From Phyllobacterium brassicacearum (lineage in GTDB: Bacteria; Pseudomonadota; Alphaproteobacteria; Rhizobiales; Rhizobiaceae), in the NCBI RefSeq assembly GCF_003010955.1, contig NZ_PGGO01000087.1, positions 1 to 64,000 on the forward strand: a stretch of DNA of 64,000 nt. Reading direction: 5' to 3'. The notes under the pieces are model-generated. The model searched no databases. It saw only the letters and a list, made by a program, of their open reading frames with translations, and was not told the DNA's origin. Numbering within the stretch: the first letter of the stretch is position 1; each line of letters starts with the position of its first letter. The translations under genes were made by a program, and so were the position numbers. This document shows positions 51,274-59,153 of this stretch, in pieces.

Positions 51274-54105
51274 ATGCGTGATGATCGTCAGCGGCTGGTA
51301 GGACTTGTACGCGATGTCCGGACGGCGCCCTACGCCAGGGACCGCGCGCTCGTCGACAAGATTGATAATGATATTGAAAAAGCGCTGAAGCAGCCCGATC
51401 GCGGCGGCCCGAAGCCTCCTACAGTCGACAAATGGGTCAGCGAGACCGCCTATGCTCCGCTGTCGCCGGCGCCAGCCGAGCGCTTTCGTCCCGATAACTC
51501 GATCCGTGAGGAATCCATAGCCCTGCGCCGGGGCCGTCCTGTCCTTGGCATCACCGAGGGCGCGGCCGTATTGAAATTCACTGACCCCGAAAGTGAAGTC
51601 TGGGGCGACCGATTGCGGAAATCCGCCAAGGTGCTGAAGCAGGCCATACCATCGGTCGGCCGCATCGAACTCGACAATTTCATCGCAATGCCGGCTTTGG
51701 CCACCGGATGGATGATCCAACCCGGCATCGTTGTGACGAACAGCCACGTCGCAGCCTACTTCGCCGAGCGCGGACCTCAGGGATTCCGCTTCATGACTGG
51801 CGATGACCCGCGCCGCCCGATTGGTGTTGCCATCGACTTTCTCGAGGAGGTCGGATCGGTCGCAGAATCGGAGTTCACGATCAGCGATATCCTTTTTGTC
51901 GGAGGCCCGCGCGAGCTTGACGTAGCACTCCTGCGCGTCGCTCCTGCCAGCGGCACAGCGCTGCCGCCTCCCCTTGTAATCGATCCTGCCGATCCTTTGG
52001 GCAAAACCGTCGCCGTTATCGGTTATCCGCTCCGCGATACCCGCATCCCGGATCAGGCATTAATGGATTCGATCTTCGGCGACGTCTACGGACGCAAGCG
52101 GATCGCACCGGGATTCGTGAAATCTCTCATCGGAGCCGAACTCTCTCACGACTGCACGACACTCGGGGGCAACTCCGGCTCCCCCGTCATCGATATCGAG
52201 ACCGGCCTGGTGGTTGGCCTGCACAAGAGCGGCGTCTTTCTCAAGAGCAACGGAGCTGTGGCAGGCGGCAGTCTCGGCGATCTCGTGACGAAGGCCCTCA
52301 AGCCGCCGGTTGTTGCCCTCTCCACTATCAATCGCGAGACAACTCCGCAGATCGTGCAAATGTCCAAGGGAAGCGAGCGGCCCATGTCCGGCACCGAAAT
52401 TTCCGTCACCATCCCGATCACGGTGACCGTGCGCATCGGGGAACAGACCCCGACGACCATTGCGGCGACATCCGGCGCACGCCCCGTGCGCGGCAATCCA
52501 GCGACGTGGACCGAAGTGGAAAGCGCCATCCCTGCCGCCGAGCAGCTTCTCTGCAGCCGCCCCGATGTTGTGGCCGTTTATCCGGGGCTTCGCGTCACGG
52601 GAGGAATAATGACCGACGAGCCGGTCATCGTGGTCGCGGTGACGCAGCGGCTCACCCCCGAGGAACTTGCACTCAAGGGCATGACCCTGATTCCAGCGGA
52701 ATTCGACGGAATTTCTACAGACGTTACCTTCGCCTCGATCGCCGACCAGCTGGGCATCGTCGAGGATTGGGTCACGAACGAAGCAGGCTGGGTTTCGCGC
52801 TACCAGCCACGCCCGGAGCTCCCGCTGGATCCAGTGCCGGACGTTGCTGCCGTCACCCTCAGTGTCAGCCCGGATTGCGGCTGGCCGGTACTGAAGGAGT
52901 TCCTTCACGGCGTAGGCACACGCCTCACCGTCGGCATGTATGATTTTACCGCGCCACACATTCTGAAAGCCGTCCTCGATACGACAAAGAAGTCTCCGCG
53001 TGAGTTGAACCTCGTTTTGCAGGCAGGAGAGGACACCGGAAGCGGGTCGAAAAAGAACGACGGAACAGACATACAAACAAGAGACAGTCTGGCTGCCGAG
53101 TTGAAGAAACGCTTCGACTTCTCCTGGGCGTCGATTGCGCGACCGTTCGGCCGCATCGGCAACCCCAACGGCATCTTTGATTCCGCCTACCACATCAAGG
53201 TTGCCGTCAAGGATCACGCCTCATTCTGGCTCTCATCCGGCAATTGGCAGAGCTCCAACCAGCCCCCGCTCGGCGAAGACGGGACCGATTTCGGCACTCC
53301 GACGAAACTGATCGGTGGCTTCAACCGTGAGTGGCATGCGGTTGTCGAGAACGACCAACTGGCAGAGCTCTACGAGAACCACATCCTGCTTGACCTCAAG
53401 CAGGCCAAGGAGACCGAGAATGTCGAGGTTGCCGGCGAAGAGCCCTATGTCTGGGTGCCGGTCGAATATTTTACCGATCCTTTCGACGCGCTGGAAGCGC
53501 CTTACGTGCTGCGCAGCTCCAAGCGGATCGAGGGACCACTCGAGATCCACCCCCTTTTGACACCGGACAATTACGCCGAAGTCGTCGCTGAGCTCATTGA
53601 GAGGGCCGAGAGCCGCATTCTCTTCCAGAACCAGTCGCTGAAACTGGCTGACAGGGATGGGGACGCACCGCATTTCCGCCGCCTGGTTGATGGCCTGCTC
53701 GCCAAGCAGCAGACGGGGCTCGATGTCCGCATCATCTTCCGCCGCATCGGTGACGATCTGCGCAAGACGCTAACCAAGCTCAAAAAGAAGGGCTTTGACT
53801 TCAATAAGTTGAAGCTCTCTTCCCGCTGCCACACCAAGGGCATCATCATCGACCGGAAGGCCGTCGTCCTCGGAAGTCATAACTGGACAAACGCCGGCAC
53901 CAAGTTCAACCGGGATGCCAGCTTGGTCATCTACCATTCCGATGCGGTCCGCTATTTTGAGGACCTTTTCGAAGAAGACTGGCGCCGCTCGAGCGAACCG
54001 TCCATCGATGAAACACTGCCATCCCCCCGCCTCGTTAGCCCCACCGACACAGAAGCGCCGCCCCGGATGATCCGCGTTCCGCTCAGGGATTGGGTCGCCC
54101 TCTGA
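51274..54105 (+). CDS. Trypsin-like protease fused to a phospholipase D-type domain
   Basis: 943 residues. A protease half has a complete triad: H158 in VTNSHVA, D216 in LDVALLRV and S301 in GGNSGSPV. After a linker of about 300 residues with an Ala/Val-rich module (PAAEQLLCSRPDVVAVYPG), two HxKxxxxD motifs form a PLD active site: H640/K642/D647 in HIKVAVKD and H853/K855/D860 in HTKGIIID, the second followed by SHNWTNAG. I chose ATG 51274 because GGGGGAG lies five bases before it; an ATG at 51193 would add 27 residues. No signal peptide. The function is unknown. Confidence 0.88.
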   Translation: MRDDRQRLVGLVRDVRTAPYARDRALVDKIDNDIEKALKQPDRGGPKPPTVDKWVSETAYAPLSPAPAERFRPDNSIREESIALRRGRPVLGITEGAAVLKFTDPESEVWGDRLRKSAKVLKQAIPSVGRIELDNFIAMPALATGWMIQPGIVVTNSHVAAYFAERGPQGFRFMTGDDPRRPIGVAIDFLEEVGSVAESEFTISDILFVGGPRELDVALLRVAPASGTALPPPLVIDPADPLGKTVAVIGYPLRDTRIPDQALMDSIFGDVYGRKRIAPGFVKSLIGAELSHDCTTLGGNSGSPVIDIETGLVVGLHKSGVFLKSNGAVAGGSLGDLVTKALKPPVVALSTINRETTPQIVQMSKGSERPMSGTEISVTIPITVTVRIGEQTPTTIAATSGARPVRGNPATWTEVESAIPAAEQLLCSRPDVVAVYPGLRVTGGIMTDEPVIVVAVTQRLTPEELALKGMTLIPAEFDGISTDVTFASIADQLGIVEDWVTNEAGWVSRYQPRPELPLDPVPDVAAVTLSVSPDCGWPVLKEFLHGVGTRLTVGMYDFTAPHILKAVLDTTKKSPRELNLVLQAGEDTGSGSKKNDGTDIQTRDSLAAELKKRFDFSWASIARPFGRIGNPNGIFDSAYHIKVAVKDHASFWLSSGNWQSSNQPPLGEDGTDFGTPTKLIGGFNREWHAVVENDQLAELYENHILLDLKQAKETENVEVAGEEPYVWVPVEYFTDPFDALEAPYVLRSSKRIEGPLEIHPLLTPDNYAEVVAELIERAESRILFQNQSLKLADRDGDAPHFRRLVDGLLAKQQTGLDVRIIFRRIGDDLRKTLTKLKKKGFDFNKLKLSSRCHTKGIIIDRKAVVLGSHNWTNAGTKFNRDASLVIYHSDAVRYFEDLFEEDWRRSSEPSIDETLPSPRLVSPTDTEAPPRMIRVPLRDWVAL

Positions 54106-54150
54106 CAGGCTCAGAGAGTACTGTGGAAACTCGCTGCGGCGAGTGGAGTT

Positions 54151-55086
54151 TCAAAGGCAGGCCTCACAGATCGCCGCGATGTGGCGATGATCCGTGCCGC
54201 AGCATCCGCCCAGCACGCGCATCCCGGGGAATGTTTGCCTCAATGTGTTGTAGCGCTGTCCGAGGTCCAGCGGGTCACCGGCGTCGAGCGTTGCCGATTC
54301 ATCGAGCTCCGCGTGGCTTTTAGCCGAGGCATTGGCCTTGGCTCCATACACACGGTCGACCCACGGCTCTCCCTTTTCGAGAGCCTGCGTGAAATGCGTC
54401 GGGTGGGCGCAATTGATCAGATAATAGACCGGCGACGCTCCAGTTGCATCGTCGACGCGGTTGATCGCGTCTGCCAGTGACAGACCGGTCACGAGCCTTC
54501 CGTCGGTTTCAACCGTAAAGGATATCGCGCAAGGCATAGCGTTGAGCTGGGCCGCTCGTGCAATCCCGATCGCTTCCTTGTAGTTGGTCAGGGTGTAGGC
54601 GGAGACCATGTCCGCTTCCGTTTGCGCGAAGCTCTCGATCTGCGCGGCGTGATAGGTTTCGGCCTCCCCGGCATCCATGTCACCGGCCTTGTAGCCATCG
54701 CCGCGCGGTCCGATGGCACCACTGATGACGCAAGGCGCTCCGTCCGGCTCGAATTCATTGCGCAGCTCGGCCAGCAAGGCAATGGAATCCCTGTTGACGG
54801 TGCGTAGTTCCTCCGGCCCGTACCCCAGCAGCGCGCCCCAGTCGGGATTTGCCCGCCATGTCGGCGTATCGAGAATGAAGCCGGCGCGATGTTTCCGGGC
54901 GATTTCCAGATATCGGATGTAGTAATTCTTCAACTGCTGCCGGCCTTCGGGGCTGGACATCAGCACGAAGGATGCGAAATGTGGAAGCTCGGCACCTTCG
55001 TCAAAGATCAGGGTTGTTTCCATTCCCCCGTCGCTCAGGAAAATGTCTCCGGCAAGCTGCGGCAGATTCTGGCGGTATTTGGCCAT
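54151..55086 (-). CDS. Homocysteine S-methyltransferase-family protein
   Basis: 311 residues, a TIM-barrel of the Hcy S-methyltransferase domain. Zinc-binding cysteines are in INCAHP and VLGGCCGTDHRHI. FLSDGGMETTLIF opens the barrel. It probably methylates homocysteine from S-methylmethionine or S-adenosylmethionine. ATG 55086 follows GAGGGAGAAAG. Nothing nearby suggests a methionine operon. Confidence 0.88.
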   Translation of the reverse strand: MAKYRQNLPQLAGDIFLSDGGMETTLIFDEGAELPHFASFVLMSSPEGRQQLKNYYIRYLEIARKHRAGFILDTPTWRANPDWGALLGYGPEELRTVNRDSIALLAELRNEFEPDGAPCVISGAIGPRGDGYKAGDMDAGEAETYHAAQIESFAQTEADMVSAYTLTNYKEAIGIARAAQLNAMPCAISFTVETDGRLVTGLSLADAINRVDDATGASPVYYLINCAHPTHFTQALEKGEPWVDRVYGAKANASAKSHAELDESATLDAGDPLDLGQRYNTLRQTFPGMRVLGGCCGTDHRHIAAICEACL

Positions 55087-55279
55087 GTTCTTTCTCCCTC
55101 TACGGCCGTTGAACGCGCTTCCCGGCCGCGTCTCCAATCTCCTCTTTCTGTCTGCAAATTCCTCGGTTCAGTCGTAACGCGAACCGCATTCTACATGGGC
55201 AAAGCTGCTGCTGAGTGCTTTTGATACGACCATGCGGGCAGCATCCCGAACCGCGGTTCGTCGACCGCAGGAGGCGTTT

Positions 55280-55957
55280 TTATGCCCCGTTCTCTTTTAT
55301 CAGAGATATCCGCCCTTCGCGATCAATATGAGTGCTTAGCCCTTCGTAGTTCGGGATCGTCGTATGGGCAGTTTGGATCGTATGCGTGTGGGTCGCCGTT
55401 ATCACCATGACATCAGTACCCGCAGCGTCTCCGGCCAGGATACCCGGGACCGCGTCTTCAAACACCAGACAGTCTGCCGCTTCAACACCAAGCTTCTTTG
55501 CCGCCAGCAGATAACAATCCGGGCTGGGCTTGCCGACTTTCACGTCTTCGGCGGTAACAAGGTTCACAGGTACCGGAATGCCCGCCGCAGCCAGACGGCG
55601 CTTTGCAAGCTCAAGCGGCGACGAGGTCACGATCGCCCATTTGACCGATGGCAAAGACTTGAGAAAATCTGCAGCCCCCGGAAGCGGAACGATCCCTTCC
55701 ACATCGATGATCTCGGCCTCGGTGATCTTTACAGCCTCCTCCTCCGGGTCCACGCCCGGCAGCCCCAGCCTGCGAACAGTATCCACTGCGCGGGCGCCGT
55801 GCATGGTTGGCAGGAAGGTTTTGACATCGAGGCCATGCCGTTCGGCCCACCTTGCCCAGACGCGTTCGGCCGCCAATGTGGAATTGAGAAGGGTACCGTC
55901 CATGTCGAACAGGAATGCTGCGTAATTCTTGTCAAAAACCGTAGATGTTGTTGGCAC
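55280..55957 (-). CDS. HAD-family phosphatase
   Basis: 225 residues of the beta-phosphoglucomutase/DOG-type group. Motif I LFDMDGTLLNS (nucleophile Asp), motif II Ser in IVTSSPLELAKR, motif III Lys in VKVGKPSPDCYLL and motif IV acidic EDAVPGI. The cap-type is C1. Such enzymes act on sugar phosphates; the exact substrate is not readable. Single gene; not coupled to the next. Confidence 0.87.
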   Translation of the reverse strand: MPTTSTVFDKNYAAFLFDMDGTLLNSTLAAERVWARWAERHGLDVKTFLPTMHGARAVDTVRRLGLPGVDPEEEAVKITEAEIIDVEGIVPLPGAADFLKSLPSVKWAIVTSSPLELAKRRLAAAGIPVPVNLVTAEDVKVGKPSPDCYLLAAKKLGVEAADCLVFEDAVPGILAGDAAGTDVMVITATHTHTIQTAHTTIPNYEGLSTHIDREGRISLIKENGA

Positions 55958-56093
55958 GATGGTCTTTTCTTTCTGTGATGAGTGTTGTCGACGCCGGACC
56001 CTGACCCTAAGTCAATCCCTCGACATATTGCTAGTGCCGAATCGCGCCGCGAAACGATCAACGTTTGTTCCGTCTGATCGTCTGTCATTAACG

Positions 56094-56117
56094 AAAACAG
56101 CGGCCCGAAGGCCGCTG
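56094..56117 (-). terminator. Terminator downstream of the Gly-rich secreted protein
   Basis: CAGCGGCC and GGCCGCTG pair around a 4-nt loop; on the minus strand the stem is followed by TTTTCG. It lies 30 bp after the stop codon of the gene starting at 56744. Confidence 0.75.
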
Positions 56118-56147
56118 TCACAAAGTTAGTATTAAGGATTGCAATCT

Positions 56148-56744
56148 TTACTGGCGTGCATCCAGCAAGTCGTTGACGCGATCGACCTGCTCTGTGGTCA
56201 GCGTGCGTCCAAACGCGGTTTCGAGATCGAGCACGGCATCCTCAAGCGCTTCTTCCCGAAGGACAGGATCCTCTATTGCCAGAGCATCTTCCCGGGCGAG
56301 TTCATACGTGGCGATCTTGCCGACGGACGAATTTGGTGCGGCGCGTTCCCTCGCCCGCGCGGATGCGTGAGCAGCATTGAGCGGACCCAGCGTGTTCGGG
56401 TCATCGGTGATGAGCGCTGCCTCCTGGACATTCTGAACTTTCGTCTTTGGCGATGCCTTCTGAACTTTCTGAACTTTCTGAGCTTTCGTGTTTAGCGATG
56501 CCTTCTGAACTTTCTGAGACTTGGATTTGTCATGGGCACTGGCTGATTTGCCACGGTCGGACGATTTTCCGCTGCTTCCGCCGCCGTTCCCATTTCCACC
56601 ACCGTTCCCGCCGCCATTGCCACCGCCATTTTTGGCAAAGGCCGATCCTACCGGGCTGAAACTATCTGTGGTCGACAACGCCGTGCCGGTTACAAAGAAA
56701 CCTAGGCAAGCTGCCAGGACGATACCTCGTTTGAATTGAGCCAT
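56148..56744 (-). CDS. Secreted Gly-rich protein with KVQKA-type repeats
   Basis: 198 residues. ATG 56744 (MAQFKRGIVLAACLG) gives a signal peptide ending near SAFA-KNG. Then come a Gly/Asn tract (GGGNGGGNGGGNGNGGGSSG), Lys/Ser/Gln-rich imperfect repeats with the unit QKVQKAS, and a helical C-terminal domain (YELAREDALAIEDPVLREE, ALEDAVLDLETAFGRTLT). No homologous family recognised. Exported, low complexity, possibly surface-bound. The frame is open upstream to 56831 but without signal features. Confidence 0.75.
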   Translation of the reverse strand: MAQFKRGIVLAACLGFFVTGTALSTTDSFSPVGSAFAKNGGGNGGGNGGGNGNGGGSSGKSSDRGKSASAHDKSKSQKVQKASLNTKAQKVQKVQKASPKTKVQNVQEAALITDDPNTLGPLNAAHASARARERAAPNSSVGKIATYELAREDALAIEDPVLREEALEDAVLDLETAFGRTLTTEQVDRVNDLLDARQ

Positions 56745-56869
56745 ATTCACCTCTCCCAAAACTACACAATTGTGATTATACCCGAAACTGACCGTTCGTT
56801 TAAGGCTCCAATGTGGCAACACGCAGTACACGCGCTCACATACTATTTCAACCCGACACGTACGTCGTC

Positions 56870-57493
56870 TTACGATCGCGGCTTCGCCGCACCCCAGCGC
56901 AAGCCATCCATGAGGAGCGCGACAAGGCGGCGCGAGCGGTCGCGCCAGTCGGGCGTGTCCGGGCTCGAATATATCCCCGACAGCGCGTGCAGCACATCGG
57001 CGCTGTCGATGTCGCTGCGGATCGACCCATCGGCAATCGCTGCCTCGACAAGCCCGCGCAAGGCCGACGCGACCATCCCGGCAGTATTGGCGAACACGTC
57101 TGAATTCGCGTCAAAGAGTATGCGCAGACTGTTCGCCATGCCCCGCTTAGCCGCGATATAATCGACAAAACGCTGCATCCATTCGGCGAGTGCAATGTCG
57201 GGGGCATTGTGCTGCGCGAGTTCATCCGCAGCCGCACAAAGCGCCTCGACCTCGCGGCGGTAGACAACTTCCACGAGGTGTTCACGTGTTGGAAAATGCC
57301 GGTAAAGCGTTCCAATTCCCACGCCTGCCTGCCGCGCGATGTCCTCAAGCGAAGCATCGCCACCGCGCTCGGCAAATACGATCCCGGCAATCTCGACGAG
57401 CTTTTCCCTATTGCGGCTGGCGTCGGCGCGCAACCGCCTGGCAGGCGGAGACAGTTCGATCTCCTTCAGCTCTGACGGCTCCTTGCTGCGCAA
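56870..57493 (-). CDS. TetR-family transcriptional regulator
   Basis: 207 residues with an N-terminal TetR helix-turn-helix (RGGDASLEDIARQAGVGIGT, then LYRHFPTREHLVEVV) and a helical effector domain. It is divergent from the paoABC-type operon at 57697 with a 203-bp gap, the usual place for its repressor. No ATG starts the frame; TTG 57493 is the working start and is uncertain. Confidence 0.85.
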   Translation of the reverse strand: MRSKEPSELKEIELSPPARRLRADASRNREKLVEIAGIVFAERGGDASLEDIARQAGVGIGTLYRHFPTREHLVEVVYRREVEALCAAADELAQHNAPDIALAEWMQRFVDYIAAKRGMANSLRILFDANSDVFANTAGMVASALRGLVEAAIADGSIRSDIDSADVLHALSGIYSSPDTPDWRDRSRRLVALLMDGLRWGAAKPRS

Positions 57494-57696
57494 TATTCCA
57501 ACTCCAATACGATTAGGCCTTGAACCCGCATGGGCTAGCCGCTATGTTTCGAAAACGGAGGCGCCTCCGATTATCACGTGACCTCTGGACTCTTATCCCA
57601 TTCGGGTCTGTGATGTCATGTCTTTTGAGCCTTGAACTCAATAGGTCGCTGACGGATCTGACGGACTCATTCTGAGCGTACTGGAGCAGGACGTCT

Positions 57697-58173
57697 ATGA
57701 CAAATCGAACCACCATCCAACTTGAAATCAACGGGCAGACGCAGGCGCTTGAAGTCGAGCCGCGTGTGACGTTGCTCGATGCGCTGCGTGATCATCTGCA
57801 GCTGACCGGAACGAAGAAAGGTTGTGATCAGGGCCAATGCGGCGCCTGCACTGTCCATGTCGATGGCGAGCGGGTGCTCTCCTGCCTGACCCTGGCAGCA
57901 CAGGCGGAAGGACGCAAGATCACCACCGTCGAGGGACTTTCCGGACCCGGCGGCGAGCTTCATCCGGTCCAGGCCGCCTTCCTGGAGCACGACGCCTTCC
58001 AATGCGGTTACTGCACGCCGGGGCAGATCATGTCGGCCGTGGCCTGTATCCGCGAGGGCCATGCCGGATCTGACGATGAAATCCGCGAATATATGTCGGG
58101 AAATCTCTGCCGCTGTGGTGCCTACCCGCACATCGTCGAGGCAATCCGTGAAGCCGCAAAGGTGATGTCATGA
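57697..58173 (+). CDS. paoA: Aldehyde oxidoreductase [2Fe-2S] subunit (PaoA/YagT-like)
   Basis: 158 residues holding two [2Fe-2S] clusters. The plant-ferredoxin-type Cys set is in CDQGQCGACTVHVDG plus a later Cys; the second set is QCGYCTPGQI and NLCRCGAYPHI. This is the small subunit of a molybdenum hydroxylase of the xanthine oxidase family, of the PaoABC kind that oxidises aromatic aldehydes. Unlike E. coli PaoA it has no long Tat leader, so it may stay in the cytoplasm. ATG 57697 after GGAG; overlaps paoB by ATGA. Confidence 0.9.
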   Translation: MTNRTTIQLEINGQTQALEVEPRVTLLDALRDHLQLTGTKKGCDQGQCGACTVHVDGERVLSCLTLAAQAEGRKITTVEGLSGPGGELHPVQAAFLEHDAFQCGYCTPGQIMSAVACIREGHAGSDDEIREYMSGNLCRCGAYPHIVEAIREAAKVMS

Positions 58174-59153
58174 GAGATTTCTCCTATCTTCGCGCGGGCT
58201 CGGTCGAAGAGGCGCTGAGCGCAGCTGCCATGCCTGCAACAATGCTGTTGGCTGGCGGGACCACGCTGATCGACCTTGCAAAATGCGGCGTCACCGAGCC
58301 CGAACGGGTGGTCGACATCACGCACCTCAAAGGGCTCGACACGATCCGCATCGATGCGGAAGGCGCCTTCATCGGTGCCTTGGCCAAGATGAGCCATGTG
58401 GCGGCAGATGCAGCTGTTCAGTCTGCGTTCCCGGCCGTTTCGGAATCGCTCTGGCAGGCAGCATCAGCCCAGATCCGCAACATGGCGACGATCGGCGGCA
58501 ATCTGTTGCAACGGACGCGCTGCGCCTATTTCCGTGACCCGGCAACCTTTCCTGCCTGCAACAAGCGCACACCGGGCAGCGGCTGTTCGGCACTTGAAGG
58601 CGTCAATCGCGGCCATGCGGTTCTTGGCGGCAGCGATACGTGCATCGCCATATATCCGGGCGACCTCGCGATAGCGCTCGTCGCCTTCGATGCCATCGTG
58701 CATCTTGGCGATCGCAAGATTGCAGTCGATGATTTCTTCCTTCTGCCCGGCACGACTCCGGACAAGGAACACGATCTGCAGCCCGGCGAAATGATCACGG
58801 CAATCACCATTCCGGCCTCGGCCGCCGCGCGGCGCTCGACCTATCTCAAGGTGCGCGACCGCCAGTCCTACGAATTCGCAGCTGCCAGCGCCGCCGTCGG
58901 CATCGAATTCGAAACGGATGGCAAGACGATCAAGGATGTGCGCGTCGCGCTTGGCGGCGTCGCTACGAAACCCTGGCGCGCACGGACAGTGGAAGAAGCG
59001 CTCAAGGGCAAGGCCCTGCAAACGGAAACGGTCAAAACCGCCAGCCGCCTTGCGGTTGAAGGTGCTGTCGCCCATGGCGCCAACCACTACAAGATCGAGC
59101 TCGCCTCGCGCGTTATTGAACGTGCCATTCTGAAAATGGGAGCCTTGGCATGA
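58170..59153 (+). CDS. paoB: Aldehyde oxidoreductase FAD subunit (PaoB/YagS-like)
   Basis: 327 residues. FAD-binding pattern LLAGGTTLIDLAKCGV and TIGGNLLQRTRCAYFRD, and the extra Cys cluster of this subgroup (CAYFRDPATFPACNKRTP, GSGCSALEG) which in PaoB binds a [4Fe-4S] centre. C-terminal CO-dehydrogenase flavoprotein-like domain. Overlaps both neighbours by ATGA, so the three subunits are made in ratio. Confidence 0.92.
   Translation: MRDFSYLRAGSVEEALSAAAMPATMLLAGGTTLIDLAKCGVTEPERVVDITHLKGLDTIRIDAEGAFIGALAKMSHVAADAAVQSAFPAVSESLWQAASAQIRNMATIGGNLLQRTRCAYFRDPATFPACNKRTPGSGCSALEGVNRGHAVLGGSDTCIAIYPGDLAIALVAFDAIVHLGDRKIAVDDFFLLPGTTPDKEHDLQPGEMITAITIPASAAARRSTYLKVRDRQSYEFAAASAAVGIEFETDGKTIKDVRVALGGVATKPWRARTVEEALKGKALQTETVKTASRLAVEGAVAHGANHYKIELASRVIERAILKMGALA

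Noticed and set aside
52060-53217. Minus-strand open frame opposite the protease-PLD fusion
   Set aside because: Shadow of a well-supported coding frame; composition is typical of an antisense frame.
56430-56530. Short direct repeats that might suggest a CRISPR array
   Set aside because: They are in-frame codons for a Lys/Gln/Ala repeat in a protein gene; there are no spacers of uniform size.
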